Shown piece by piece: positions 1-8,693 of a stretch of 64,000 nt of DNA. The stretch comes from Actinophytocola sp036402745. GTDB taxonomy: Bacteria; Actinomycetota; Actinomycetes; Mycobacteriales; Pseudonocardiaceae. The DNA lies in NCBI RefSeq assembly GCF_036402745.1, contig NZ_DASWSJ010000378.1:25263-89262 (forward strand), read 5' to 3'. The translations under genes were made by a program, and so were the position numbers. Below the pieces are notes generated by a model. The model was not told where the DNA came from. It saw only the letters and a list, made by a program, of their open reading frames with translations, and ran no database searches. The first letter of the stretch is position 1. Each line of letters opens with the position of its first letter.

Positions 1-74
1 TCGCCCACCAGGTGCGCACCTACGGCGCGATCCTCGCGGTGGTCGCCTACATCGCCGCGATCCTGACTGTCTAA
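1..74 (+). CDS. C-terminal end of a membrane protein (partial)
   Basis: The window opens inside a reading frame (codons in phase with position 3) that ends at TAA 72-74. The last 23 residues are hydrophobic, with a stretch reading AILAVVAYIAAILTV, so the protein ends in a membrane segment. The rest lies to the left, so no family can be named. A 150-base gap separates it from the next gene. Confidence 0.55.
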   Translation, partial: AHQVRTYGAILAVVAYIAAILTV

Positions 75-227
75 ACCAGACTCGAGGATCGCTGACAACC
101 CAGACCGCGGTGCGGTCGAGAGATCCCCGTCCGGGCCTCCCGGGCGGGGATCATGTCTTACTGGACCACTTTGGACATGTGCCGTGTCCACCTCTCCCGG
201 ACACGGCTCCAAGCACCGGGAGGTGCC

Positions 228-1847
228 GTGCAGTTCTCTCCGACCGTGCGGCGGAAGGCACTGGCGTTAGCCGCCGGCCTGGCCGCGCTCACCATAGCCT
301 CGTGCGGGGTCGCCTCGTCCGAGCCCGAGGCGGCCGCCGACCGCGGTCACCGCTCGAGCGACTGGCCGACCTGGCAGCTCGACACCGTCGGCTCGCGCTA
401 CAACGCGAACGAGCGGGAGATCACCCCGCGCAACGCGGGCGAGCTCGAGCTGAAGTACGCCTACACCTTCGGCAAGGTGCCCTACGCCCGGGTCGGCAGC
501 CAGCCTGCCGTGTCCGGCGGGGTGCTCTACGTCGGCGGCCCGGACGGCAGGTTCGTGGCCCTCGACGCCAAGTCCGGCGAGACGAAGTGGACCTACGACG
601 CCAACGCCCTCACCGGCCCGCTGCCCGGCGGCGCGCCGAACGGCATCCGCGACGGCGCCGCGGTGGCCGGCGACACCGTGTACTTCGGCGACTCGACCGG
701 CCGGATCTTCGCGCTGGACAAGCGCACCGGCAAGCTGAAGTGGGCCAAGGAGGTCAGCACCCAGGACCTGTCCGCGATGACCAGCTCGCCGCTGGTCGTC
801 GGCGACCGCCTGTTCGTCGGCGTGTCCACCTTGGAGGCCGGGCTCGCGGCGAACCACGACTACCCCTGCTGCCGCCACCGCGGCCAGGTCGTCGCGCTGG
901 ACACCGACACCGGCGACAAGATCTGGGAGTACTTCACGATGCGCCCGGCCGAGGAGGTCGGCACGTGGCCCAGCGGGGCGAAGAAGTACGCGCCCGCCGG
1001 CGCCAGCGTGTGGTCGAGCCCGGTCGCGGACCTCAGGAGCCGCACCGTCTTCGTGGGCACCGGGCAGAACACCACCGGGTCCGAGGGTGACATCAACAGC
1101 GTGATCGCGCTGTCCATGGACACCGGCAAGGTGCGCTGGAAGAACCGGATGACGTTCCCGGACACCTACACCACCGCCTGCGAGCAGCCCAACCCCGGCG
1201 ACTACTGCCCCGGCCTCGGCACCACCGCACTCGACGCCGACTTCGGCGCGTCCGCCAACGTGATCACGGTCGACGGCCGGACGCTGGTGACGATCGGCCA
1301 GAAGAACGGCATGTTCTACGCGTTCGACGCGCGCAGCGGCCGGGTCGTGTGGCGCAACGAGCTCGCGCCCGGCCCGCACGGCGGGGTGGGCGTGCAGTGG
1401 GGCAGCGTGTTCGACGGCAGGTACCTGTACGCGGCGACGTGGTACGAGCAGCCCAGCACGCTCTACAAGATCGACGCGGCCACCGGGAAGATCGTGTGGG
1501 AGAAGGCGCACCCGGGCGACGGCTGCACCACCGGCGGCGCGGCGGCGTTCCAGGAGATGTGCATGCCGATCTTCACGCCCGCGCCGACCGGGTCCCCGGG
1601 CCTGGTCTACGAGGGCAGCGCGGACGGCAAGTTCCGCATCTTCTCCTCGCGGACCGGCGAGGTGCTGTTCACCTTCGACGCGATCCAGGACTTCCCCGGC
1701 GTCAACGGCGTGGCCGGCCGGGGCAGCGCGCTGTCCGGCAACGGCGGCGCGATCGTGGCGGACGGCATGGTCTACGTGATGGCCGGCTACTACCCGTTCT
1801 ACCCGTCCGACAAGGGCACCGTGATGCTCGCCTTCGGTCTCAAGTAG
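228..1847 (+). CDS. PQQ-type beta-propeller lipoprotein
   Basis: A 539-residue exported protein. I chose the GTG at 228 because a GGGAGG ribosome site precedes it and the product then opens with a basic n-region, a hydrophobic stretch and a lipobox (LTIASC, cysteine near residue 25), so it should be a lipid-anchored cell-surface protein. An in-frame ATG at 153 would add 25 residues in front of the signal peptide and is unlikely. The body has repeated blades of the form VYFGDSTGRIFALDKRTG and VVALDTDTGDKIW, typical of PQQ-binding-like propellers (BamB, polyvinyl-alcohol dehydrogenase and quinoprotein alcohol dehydrogenase relatives). Six or more cysteines lie in the body, which is unusual for this fold and suggests disulfides. 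Whether it binds PQQ or is only a scaffold cannot be read from the sequence. Codon 14 is the rare TTA (267-269). Confidence 0.85.
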   Translation: MQFSPTVRRKALALAAGLAALTIASCGVASSEPEAAADRGHRSSDWPTWQLDTVGSRYNANEREITPRNAGELELKYAYTFGKVPYARVGSQPAVSGGVLYVGGPDGRFVALDAKSGETKWTYDANALTGPLPGGAPNGIRDGAAVAGDTVYFGDSTGRIFALDKRTGKLKWAKEVSTQDLSAMTSSPLVVGDRLFVGVSTLEAGLAANHDYPCCRHRGQVVALDTDTGDKIWEYFTMRPAEEVGTWPSGAKKYAPAGASVWSSPVADLRSRTVFVGTGQNTTGSEGDINSVIALSMDTGKVRWKNRMTFPDTYTTACEQPNPGDYCPGLGTTALDADFGASANVITVDGRTLVTIGQKNGMFYAFDARSGRVVWRNELAPGPHGGVGVQWGSVFDGRYLYAATWYEQPSTLYKIDAATGKIVWEKAHPGDGCTTGGAAAFQEMCMPIFTPAPTGSPGLVYEGSADGKFRIFSSRTGEVLFTFDAIQDFPGVNGVAGRGSALSGNGGAIVADGMVYVMAGYYPFYPSDKGTVMLAFGLK

Positions 1848-1856
1848 ACGGATCGG

Positions 1857-1904
1857 CGAAAGGACCGGCCCGGCGGCCGAAAGGCTGCCGGGCCGGTCCT
1901 TTCG
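1857..1904. terminator. Bidirectional hairpin terminator
   Basis: Perfect 18-bp stem (1857-1874 with 1887-1904). A G-T pair and a further GCC/GGC stem capped by a GAAA loop extend it. It sits between two convergent genes (stops at 1847 and 1912). The outer arms supply A and T residues on both sides, so it can serve both strands. Confidence 0.85.
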
Positions 1905-1911
1905 TGCGTTC

Positions 1912-2133
1912 CTACGCGGCGGACTCCTCGGCCTTGTGGACCGTGATGGCCCGCGACGGGCAGGCGAACTCGGCCTCCGCCACGTCGGCCAGGAGGTCCG
2001 CGCCCGGGGCCGGGTCCAGCAGGACCACCACGCCCTCGTCGTCCTGGTCGAAGACCGTCGGGAGCGCGTCGGCGCACAGGCCGGCACCGCAGCAGCGGTC
2101 GCGGTCCACGCTCACCCGGTACCCGGCCGTCAC
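1912..2133 (-). CDS. [3Fe-4S] ferredoxin, P450 redox partner
   Basis: A 73-residue ferredoxin. Cluster ligands are Cys14, Cys20 and Cys58 (C-X5-C, then CP), with VFDQDDEG between them, matching the single-cluster ferredoxins that feed electrons to actinobacterial P450s. The GTG start at 2133 overlaps the P450 stop codon in a GTGA, so the two are translationally coupled and very probably work as a pair. A ferredoxin reductase is not encoded nearby and must come from elsewhere. The hairpin at 1857-1904 ends the transcript. Confidence 0.92.
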   Translation of the reverse strand: MTAGYRVSVDRDRCCGAGLCADALPTVFDQDDEGVVVLLDPAPGADLLADVAEAEFACPSRAITVHKAEESAA

Positions 2134-3317
2134 CACTGCACCGGCAGCGCGAAGAGCCCGTAGACGAACATGTCCTCGCGGTAGCGCAGCTCCTCCACCG
2201 GCGTCGTCGCGCGCAGCGTGGGGAACTCCTTGAACAGCTCGCGCAGCACCACCCGGACCTCGACCCTGGCCAGGCTCTGGCCGGCGCACTGGTGCACGCC
2301 GTAGCCGAACGTCAGGTGCGGCGCGTTCGCGGCCGACGGGTCCACCGCGTGCGGGCAGCCGTACCGGGACTCGTCCCGGTTGGCCGAGGCCAGCGAGGAC
2401 ACGACCCAGTCGCCCTCGGCGATGTGCACGCCGTCGATGTCGATGTCGGCCACCGCGCGGCGGACGATGCCGTACTGGATGATCGCCTGCATCCGCAGGA
2501 TCTCCTCCACCAGCGCGGCGGCCCGCTCGGTGTCGGGCAGGTCGTCGACGAGCGCCCGGTTGGCCAGCAGCGTGGCGGTGCCGAGGCCGATCATGTTCGC
2601 CGTCGTGTCGTGCCCGGCGATCAGCAGCAGCATCGCCTGGCCCACCACGATGTCGTGCGGCGCCGGCTTGCCGTCGATCTCGGCCCGGGCGAGGCGGCCG
2701 AGCAGGTCGTCGGCGCCGGCCTTGCGCTTCTCGGTGACCAGGTCGTCCAAATAGGAGTACAGCGCGCCGGTGGCCGCGTCGACCCGCTCGGGTGCCGCGC
2801 CGACCTCGCTGCGGATGCCGGCCTGCTCCTGGAAGAACGCGTGGTCGGCGTCCGGCACGCCCAGCAGGTCGCAGATCACCTTGGAGGGCACGGGAAAGTT
2901 CAGCGCCGGCACCAGGTCGGCCGGCGGGCCGGACTCGCGGATCTGCTCGAGGTAGCCCCGGGTGATCTCGGTGATCCGGGGTTCCATCGACCGGGCCCAG
3001 CGCGGGGTCATCTCGCGGATGATCAGCCGGCGCCACGGCGTGTGCTCCGGCGGGTCCATGGCCACCAGCGACTTCGGCAGCATCACCGACGGCTTGCGGC
3101 CCGCGGACAGGTTCGGCGGCGGCGCGTTGAACCGGTTGATCGACAGCCGGGGGTCGGCCAGCAGCGCGCGCACGTCGTTGTACCGGGTCACCAGCCAACC
3201 CTCGACGCCGTTCGGCCAGACGAACCGGGAGATCGGGGACTCCTTGCGCAGCAAGGTGTACTCCGGCGGCGGGTCGAACGGGTTGGTGCGCGCCCGCGGG
3301 AGCTGGGGCAAGGACAT
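2130..3317 (-). CDS. Cytochrome P450
   Basis: A 395-residue soluble bacterial P450. The start at 3317 follows a GGAGG site; upstream in-frame residues look non-coding. Signatures: I-helix AGHDTT (oxygen activation), K-helix EEILR, and the haem loop FGYGVHQCAGQSLARVE with the proximal cysteine at residue 344. The region before the haem loop reads NAPHLTFG, where many relatives have an R-HLAFG form. It is the first gene of a two-gene unit with the ferredoxin. In this cluster it most likely hydroxylates or couples the polyketide or aryl part of the product, but the substrate cannot be deduced. Confidence 0.95.
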   Translation of the reverse strand: MSLPQLPRARTNPFDPPPEYTLLRKESPISRFVWPNGVEGWLVTRYNDVRALLADPRLSINRFNAPPPNLSAGRKPSVMLPKSLVAMDPPEHTPWRRLIIREMTPRWARSMEPRITEITRGYLEQIRESGPPADLVPALNFPVPSKVICDLLGVPDADHAFFQEQAGIRSEVGAAPERVDAATGALYSYLDDLVTEKRKAGADDLLGRLARAEIDGKPAPHDIVVGQAMLLLIAGHDTTANMIGLGTATLLANRALVDDLPDTERAAALVEEILRMQAIIQYGIVRRAVADIDIDGVHIAEGDWVVSSLASANRDESRYGCPHAVDPSAANAPHLTFGYGVHQCAGQSLARVEVRVVLRELFKEFPTLRATTPVEELRYREDMFVYGLFALPVQW

Positions 3318-3529
3318 GGAGACCTCCAGACACATTTGCCTACCGTCAACAGTGCCAACCGCCGCTGACCGCGGACTTGAACCCGGTTCAAGGCACGCCT
3401 GAGGATCCGCCGCGAAATCCGACATTTCTCGCACGATAGGGAGGTTCCCGGAGTCGGCGTGATTGCGGACCCACGACGACGGGACCTGTCCCGGTGAGTC
3501 TTGAGACACCGCGAAACGAGAGGGAAACC
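3318..3529. promoter_or_regulatory. Divergent promoter region with two operator-like elements
   Basis: These 212 bases separate the leftward P450 from the rightward RCC1 gene. A 17-bp palindrome, CTTGAACccgGTTCAAG, lies at 3376-3392. At 3421-3428 is GACATTTC, whose core recurs in other intergenic regions of this window (see findings), and it is the start of a 13-base stretch (3424-3436) that recurs exactly at 9138-9150. A GGGAGG-like tract follows at 3439. I cannot assign a clear -35/-10 pair on either strand. Confidence 0.45.
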
Positions 3530-4699
3530 ATGAGCGAGATCGTCAGCGCGTGGGGTGACAACTCCAACGGCAACCTCGGCATCGGCAGCGAGGACGCCAG
3601 GAACACTCCCACCCCGATCGCCGGCCTGGAGGGCATTCGCACCGTCGAGGCGGGCAGTGGTCACGTCATCGCGGTGCTCGAGGACGGCACCGCCTTCGGC
3701 TGGGGCCGCAACGCGTTCGGCCAGGTCGGCAACGCCTCCACGGACAACGCCACCGCCCCGCAGCGGGTGAAGCTCGACGGCATCAAGCAGGTCGCCCCCG
3801 GCGGCGGGCACACCCTGTTCCTCCGCGAGGACGGCACGGTGTGGGGCTGCGGCGCGGGCTTCTTCGGCATGCTCGGCCCGAACAACATGCGCGTGCACCC
3901 GGTGCCCGTGCCGGTCGAGGCACCAGAGGGCATCGTCGCGCTCGTCTCCGGCGGCAGCCACGCGCTGGCCCTGCTCGAGGACGGCACCGTGTGGAGCTGG
4001 GGCCGTGACGACCGCGGGCAGCTCGGCGACGGCGACGAGGCCGGCACCCGGCCCGGCCATCTCGTGCAGGCCCACGCCGGCGTCGAGTTCACCGTGCGCA
4101 ACGTCCCCGCGCAGGTCAAGGGCCTCGCCGACGTCACGTTCATCGCGGTCGGCGGCGGGCACAGCCTCACCGTGCACGCCGACGGCACGCTGTCCGGCTG
4201 GGGCTTCAACGACTGCGGCCAGCTCGGCGACGGCACGACCGACAACACCGACCGGCCGGCCAAGCTCGCCGTCGAGGGCGTCCGCGAGGTCGCCGGCGCC
4301 TACCACCACACGCTGGTCCTGCTCGAGGACGGCACGGTGCAGGCCTTCGGGCTCAACGACTGCGGCCAGCTCGGCAACGGCGAGACCACGTCCACGACCG
4401 CCCCGGTCGAGGTCAAGGGCCTGCAGAACGTCAAGCAGATCGCCGCGACCGGCGGCGGTGGCGACACCAGCCCCGGCGGCTTCGGCCACAGCGTCGCCGT
4501 GCTCGAGGACGGCACCCTGTGGGCCTGGGGCTGCAACAACAGCGGTGAGCTGGGCCTGGGCAGCAACGAGGGCCAGATCGTGCCCGCGCAGGTGCCCGGC
4601 ATCGCCGGCGTCCGCTACGTGACGGTCGGCGGCGACGTGCCGTTCGTCCGGGAGAACCCGGGTGGCGGCAGCGCCACGGCCATCCACGCGCAGGCCTGA
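3530..4699 (+). CDS. Seven-bladed RCC1-repeat beta-propeller protein
   Basis: A 389-residue cytoplasmic protein with no signal peptide. Seven RCC1-type blades can be counted from openings such as SAWGDN, AFGWGRN, VWSWGRD, LSGWGFN and LWAWGCN, each followed by GQLG-like turns, an H in a GGGH loop and the closing EDGT. RCC1 propellers are protein- or nucleotide-binding folds; some bacterial members are secreted, but this one shows no export signal. It opens an operon with an O-methyltransferase 9 bases downstream, so a role in the pathway (chaperone, scaffold or unusual enzyme) is likely but unknown. Start chosen at 3530 (AGGGAAACC in front) rather than 3494. Confidence 0.88.
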   Translation: MSEIVSAWGDNSNGNLGIGSEDARNTPTPIAGLEGIRTVEAGSGHVIAVLEDGTAFGWGRNAFGQVGNASTDNATAPQRVKLDGIKQVAPGGGHTLFLREDGTVWGCGAGFFGMLGPNNMRVHPVPVPVEAPEGIVALVSGGSHALALLEDGTVWSWGRDDRGQLGDGDEAGTRPGHLVQAHAGVEFTVRNVPAQVKGLADVTFIAVGGGHSLTVHADGTLSGWGFNDCGQLGDGTTDNTDRPAKLAVEGVREVAGAYHHTLVLLEDGTVQAFGLNDCGQLGNGETTSTTAPVEVKGLQNVKQIAATGGGGDTSPGGFGHSVAVLEDGTLWAWGCNNSGELGLGSNEGQIVPAQVPGIAGVRYVTVGGDVPFVRENPGGGSATAIHAQA

Positions 4700-4708
4700 G
4701 GAGCTGAC

Positions 4709-5734
4709 GTGACCGACCAACCATCCATCGAGGACATCACCGCCGTCCAGGAGCTGATGTTCCCCTCGGCCGCGCAGTCCATCCGGGTCGTCGCCGAGCT
4801 CGGCATCGCCGACCTGCTCGTCGACGGGCCGCTGCCGATCGGTGAGCTCGCGGCCAAGGCCGGGGCCGCGGCGCGGCCGCTGTCCGGCGCGTTGCGGGTG
4901 CTCACCGTGGAGGGCGTGTTCGCCGAGCCGACGCCCGGCGTGTTCGCCAACACCACCCGCTCGCACCTGCTGCGCCAGGGCGTGCCGGACTCGCAGTTCG
5001 TCATGTCGGGCCTGGGCGCGTCGGACTGGCTGTGGGCCAGCTACGGCGCGCTCGGGCACAGCGTGCGCACCGGCGCGCCCGCGTTCCCCAAGGTGTACGA
5101 CACGCACCTGTGGGCCTGGCTCGGCCAGCACCCGGAGCAGGCGCGGCAGTTCAACGACGCGATGAACGAGTTCTCCAACACCCTCGGCCCGCGGATCGTG
5201 GCCTCCTACACCGAGTTCGCGAAGGCGGGTGTCGTCGCCGACCTCGGCGGCGGGATCGGGACGTACCTGACCAACATCCTGCAGGCGTACCCGTCGGTGG
5301 AGCGGGGTGTGCTGGTGGACCAGCCGTCGGTGATCGAGCAGGCCAAGGCCCGCACGGACATCGCCCCGCTGGTCCGCGATGGCCGGCTGGGCTTCTTCCC
5401 CGGCGACTTCTTCGCCGACGTGCCCACCGGCATCGACCTGTACGTCACCAAGCAGATCACCCACTCGTGGAGCGACGAGAAGCTCGTGTCGCTGCTCAAG
5501 CGCTGCCGGGACGCCTCGCCGACGGCGGGCATCGCGGCCGCGGAGCTGGTGCAGACCAAGGACGCGCCGCGGTTCGTCCGGCACTTCGACGTGATGATGT
5601 ACGTGACGATGGCGGGCTTCCTGCGCACCGCCGAGGAGTACGCCGAGCTGTTCGGCCAGGCCGGCTACGAGCTGACCCGCGTGGTGCCGACCGACACCGC
5701 GTTCTCGATCATCGAGGCAGTCCCCGCCGACTAG
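4709..5734 (+). CDS. SAM-dependent O-methyltransferase (DmpM/CrtF-type)
   Basis: A 341-residue methyltransferase of the two-domain family seen in polyketide pathways. The N-terminal half is a winged-helix dimerisation region; the SAM site is VADLGGGIGTYL, followed by the acidic VLVDQPSVIE strand and the GDFF motif. His and acidic residues near ITHSWSDE correspond to the catalytic base region of plant-type O-methyltransferases. GTG start 4709 with AGGAG ahead; 9 bases after the RCC1 stop. It may methylate a hydroxyl on the aryl acid made by the type I PKS (as NcsB1 does in neocarzinostatin biosynthesis) or a sugar or aglycone hydroxyl. Confidence 0.9.
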   Translation: MTDQPSIEDITAVQELMFPSAAQSIRVVAELGIADLLVDGPLPIGELAAKAGAAARPLSGALRVLTVEGVFAEPTPGVFANTTRSHLLRQGVPDSQFVMSGLGASDWLWASYGALGHSVRTGAPAFPKVYDTHLWAWLGQHPEQARQFNDAMNEFSNTLGPRIVASYTEFAKAGVVADLGGGIGTYLTNILQAYPSVERGVLVDQPSVIEQAKARTDIAPLVRDGRLGFFPGDFFADVPTGIDLYVTKQITHSWSDEKLVSLLKRCRDASPTAGIAAAELVQTKDAPRFVRHFDVMMYVTMAGFLRTAEEYAELFGQAGYELTRVVPTDTAFSIIEAVPAD

Positions 5735-5779
5735 CAGGAGTGAGCGGGAGCGACGGTTAGCGGAGGAGCGGAGCGAACC

Positions 5780-7045
5780 ATGAACACAGAGTCCGATGTC
5801 GCGGAGTGGGTCCGCCAGCGTGGCATCCCACTGTCCACAGCGGACCCGGCAGCACCCGCCGACAAGCTCGTCAAGCTCGGCGAGTGGGTCGGCGACGCGA
5901 CCGTGGTGGGCATCGGCCCGTCGACCTACGGCGGGCACGAGCAGTTCACCATGACCCACCGGATCATCCGGCTGCTCGTGGAGGAGCACGGCTTCCGGGC
6001 CGTCGCCACCGAGGACGACTGGGACGTCGTGCTCGACCTCGACCGCTACGTGCGGACCGGGGAGGGCGACCTCGAGGCGCTGCTGAAGGGCGCCGGGGTG
6101 CCGTGGCGGGCGCGTGAGCTCGCCGACGCCGTCGAGTGGATCCGGGAGTACAACACGACCCACGACGAGCAGGTGCGCCTCGTCGGCGCCGGGGTCATCG
6201 ACACCCGCGCGGCGGTCTACGAGGAGGTGACGCGGTACGTCGAGCGGGTGGCCCCCGACCGGCGTGCCGCGTTGCGCTCCCACTTCGACGTGATCGAGCC
6301 GCGGACCGAGCAGCCGGTGCCGCACTTCATCATGCAGGTCACCGACAAGGACGCGTGGGTCGAGCACGCCCGGTCCGCGCTGGCCCTGGTCGAGGCGCTG
6401 CCGCACGCGGAGGGCGACGGTGCCGACGCCAGGGAGCACGCGCTCGTCGTCCAGCACGTGCGGCAGATCGTCGCCTTCTACGAGCACTACGCCTACCACC
6501 TGGTCGACGACGGCTATCGTGACCTCAAGATGGCCGAGAACCTGCGCTGGTGGCACGAGCACACCGGCGACAAGATCGTCTACTGGTCCACCAACGCGCA
6601 CAGCGTGCGGTCGGCCGAGCTGACGATCTCGGTCCCGCCGCGCGGCGTGCTCACGTTCCGGCCCACCGGCGACCACCTGCGCGAGTGGTTCGGCGACGGC
6701 TACTTCTCCCTCGGCGTCACGTTCGAGTCCGGAGACGTGAACTCCGGCTGGGGCCTGCCGCCGTTCGCCAGCCGCGCGATGCCGGTGCCCAAGCAGGCCC
6801 CGGAGTTCGTCGAGCGGCACTTCGCCAACAACGGCACCCCTCGGTACCTGCTGAGCCTGCGCCACAACGTGCCGGAAGCCGTGCGCGAGTGGCTGGCCAC
6901 CCCGCTGGAGAAGGCGCGGGTCATCGGGTCCATCTGCGACCCCGGCCAGGACCCGGACGGTTACTGGATGACCGGCGGCTCGCTCGCCGGGTGGTACGAC
7001 GCGCTCATCCACGTCAAGGAACTCACCCCCACGACCATCCTGTGA
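5780..7045 (+). CDS. Erythromycin esterase family protein with altered active site
   Basis: A 421-residue member of the Ere/succinoglycan-biosynthesis fold (PF05139), recognisable from the spacing of its N-terminal motif, HRIIRLLVEEHGF, the long helical middle and the KIVYWSTNAHS strand. In active Ere esterases the first motif reads GE-A/P-THG, with Glu and His as catalytic residues, and the later strand reads W-AHN-H. Here they read GPSTYG and WSTNAH, so the Glu, the first His and one His of the second motif are all replaced, while VATE keeps the conserved Glu. It should therefore not hydrolyse lactones by the known mechanism. It sits in the RCC1-methyltransferase-GNAT-SDR operon, preceded by repeated GGAG tracts. 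A biosynthetic or binding role is more likely than resistance. Confidence 0.85.
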   Translation: MNTESDVAEWVRQRGIPLSTADPAAPADKLVKLGEWVGDATVVGIGPSTYGGHEQFTMTHRIIRLLVEEHGFRAVATEDDWDVVLDLDRYVRTGEGDLEALLKGAGVPWRARELADAVEWIREYNTTHDEQVRLVGAGVIDTRAAVYEEVTRYVERVAPDRRAALRSHFDVIEPRTEQPVPHFIMQVTDKDAWVEHARSALALVEALPHAEGDGADAREHALVVQHVRQIVAFYEHYAYHLVDDGYRDLKMAENLRWWHEHTGDKIVYWSTNAHSVRSAELTISVPPRGVLTFRPTGDHLREWFGDGYFSLGVTFESGDVNSGWGLPPFASRAMPVPKQAPEFVERHFANNGTPRYLLSLRHNVPEAVREWLATPLEKARVIGSICDPGQDPDGYWMTGGSLAGWYDALIHVKELTPTTIL

Positions 7046-7053
7046 GGCCCGCG

Positions 7054-7899
7054 ATGGACGTTTCGACCACCCCGGATCCCGCGGTGTTCGCGGCGCGGGC
7101 CGGCGAGTGGCTGGCCCGCAAGCCGGTGGAGAACAACCTGTTCCTGGTGCACGCGCTCGACCCGGCCGGCAACCCGCCCGGGGAGAAGGAGCCGGTGTTC
7201 GCGACCGTGACCGACGGCGGCGACGTCGTCGGCGCGGCGTGGGCCAAGGCGCCGTACCGGATGACGTTGTCCGGGATGCCCGACGAGGCCGCGCACGTGC
7301 TCGCCGAGCACCTGGTGAAGGCCGGCGAGTCGCTGCCCGGGGTGAACGGCCCGACCGCCGCGGCGGCCGGGTTCGCCCACCGTTGGGCCGAGCTGACCGG
7401 CCTGTCCACGCACGTCGAGCGCGAGCAGTGGATCATGGAGTGCCGGACCACGACGAGGCCGGACGCGCCGACCGGCCGGCCGCGCCTGGCCACCGAGGAC
7501 GACCTGGACACGGTCGCCGAGTGGTTCACCGCCAGCATGCGCGACATCGGCCTGCCGCCCGAGGAGATCCAGAAGCGCAGCCAGCACATGGTCGGCGGGC
7601 AGATCGCCAACCAGCGGCTCATCGTGTGGGAGGCGCCGGACGGCTCGCGGGCGGCGGCGGCCGGCTGGAACCCGCCGCTCGCCGGCGTCGTCCGGCCCTC
7701 CGGCGTGTTCGTCTCGCCGGACCACCGCGACGGCGGCTACGCCCGGCTGGTGCTCGGCGAGGTGGTCGCGCGTGCCCTGGAGGACGGCGCCGACGCCTGC
7801 GTGTGCACGCTCGACCTGACCTACGTGCCGATGCGGTCGGTGGTCGAGAAGGTCGGCTTCACCAAGCTGATCGACGTCACCGAGTACCGGTTCGACTGA
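7054..7899 (+). CDS. GNAT-family N-acetyltransferase
   Basis: A 281-residue protein with a C-terminal GNAT domain. The acetyl-CoA loop region is VSPDHRDGGYARLVLGEVV, followed by the strand VCTLDLTYVPMRSVVEKVGF, which is the usual end of the fold. The N-terminal 130 residues form a less conserved half also seen in tandem-GNAT proteins. ATG 7054 has GAGG six bases ahead; an alternative GTG at 7042 would overlap the previous stop by four bases. It could acylate the amino sugar that the cluster appears to make. Confidence 0.82.
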   Translation: MDVSTTPDPAVFAARAGEWLARKPVENNLFLVHALDPAGNPPGEKEPVFATVTDGGDVVGAAWAKAPYRMTLSGMPDEAAHVLAEHLVKAGESLPGVNGPTAAAAGFAHRWAELTGLSTHVEREQWIMECRTTTRPDAPTGRPRLATEDDLDTVAEWFTASMRDIGLPPEEIQKRSQHMVGGQIANQRLIVWEAPDGSRAAAAGWNPPLAGVVRPSGVFVSPDHRDGGYARLVLGEVVARALEDGADACVCTLDLTYVPMRSVVEKVGFTKLIDVTEYRFD

Positions 7900-7910
7900 G
7901 AGGCAAGCGA

Positions 7911-8678
7911 ATGAGTGTTCCCACCTACCCCGACCTCGCCGGCAAGGTCGCCGTGGTGACCGGCGGGTCGCGCGGCATCGGCGCCGTCACCTGCCGGTTC
8001 TTCGCGGCCAACGGGATGAAGGTCATGGTGAGCGGCCGCGACAAGGACGCCATCCAGTCCGTTGTGGACGGTATCCGGGGCGACGGCGGCACGGCCGTCG
8101 GCGCGGTCGCCGACGTCACCGACGCCGCCGCGGTGGCGGAGCTGCGTGAGGCCACCGAGCGCGAGCTGGGCCCGGCCGACGTGCTGGCCGCGTTCGCCGG
8201 CTTCGACCTCGGCCAGGGCGCCCTCGACGAGGTGACCGAGGACAACTGGCACGCGGTGCTCGACGGCAACCTGACCTCGACGTTCCTGACCGTGCAGGCG
8301 TTCCTGCCGGGCATGCAGGAACGCGCGGGCGGCTCGATCATCACGATGGCCTCGACCGCGGGCCGGGCCCCGGGCCGCTCGTCGATCCCCTACGCCACCG
8401 CGAAGGCGGCGGTGCTGATGTTCACCAAGCGGGTGGCGCTCGACGCGGGCCCGCACAACGTGCGGATCAACTCGATCGCACCGTCGGCCATCCTCACCGA
8501 GCGCCAGGAGCAGCGGATTCCCGCCGAGGTGCGCGAGCAGGTGGCCAAGCAGTTCCCGATCGCCCGCTGGGGCACGCCCGAGGACTGCGCGAACTCCGCG
8601 CTGTTCCTGGCATCGAATGCTTCGGGGTGGGTAACCGGCCAGACGATCGACGTGGCCGGCGGCCGCATCATGCTGTAG
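7911..8678 (+). CDS. Short-chain dehydrogenase/reductase (classical SDR)
   Basis: A 255-residue Rossmann oxidoreductase. Cofactor motif TGGSRGIG near residue 18, catalytic Ser in ITMAST, and Tyr/Lys in PYATAK. The usual NNAG strand is changed to FAGF. The C-terminal end VTGQTIDVAGG is typical. It closes the RCC1 operon, 11 bases after the GNAT stop. The likely job is ketone reduction or alcohol oxidation on the pathway intermediate; the substrate is unknown. Confidence 0.92.
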   Translation: MSVPTYPDLAGKVAVVTGGSRGIGAVTCRFFAANGMKVMVSGRDKDAIQSVVDGIRGDGGTAVGAVADVTDAAAVAELREATERELGPADVLAAFAGFDLGQGALDEVTEDNWHAVLDGNLTSTFLTVQAFLPGMQERAGGSIITMASTAGRAPGRSSIPYATAKAAVLMFTKRVALDAGPHNVRINSIAPSAILTERQEQRIPAEVREQVAKQFPIARWGTPEDCANSALFLASNASGWVTGQTIDVAGGRIML

Positions 8679-8693
8679 CTCCGCGTTACGTCT

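Noticed and set aside
153..227. Earlier ATG for the first propeller protein
   Set aside because: It would place 25 residues before a perfect lipoprotein signal, and the GTG at 228 has the better ribosome site.
3188..7012. 1,274-residue minus-strand open frame across P450, RCC1, methyltransferase and Ere-like genes
   Set aside because: Shadow of four well-supported genes; no motif, strongly biased composition.
5780..7045. Macrolide-resistance esterase
   Set aside because: The catalytic Glu and His motifs are replaced, so hydrolysis by the known mechanism is not expected.
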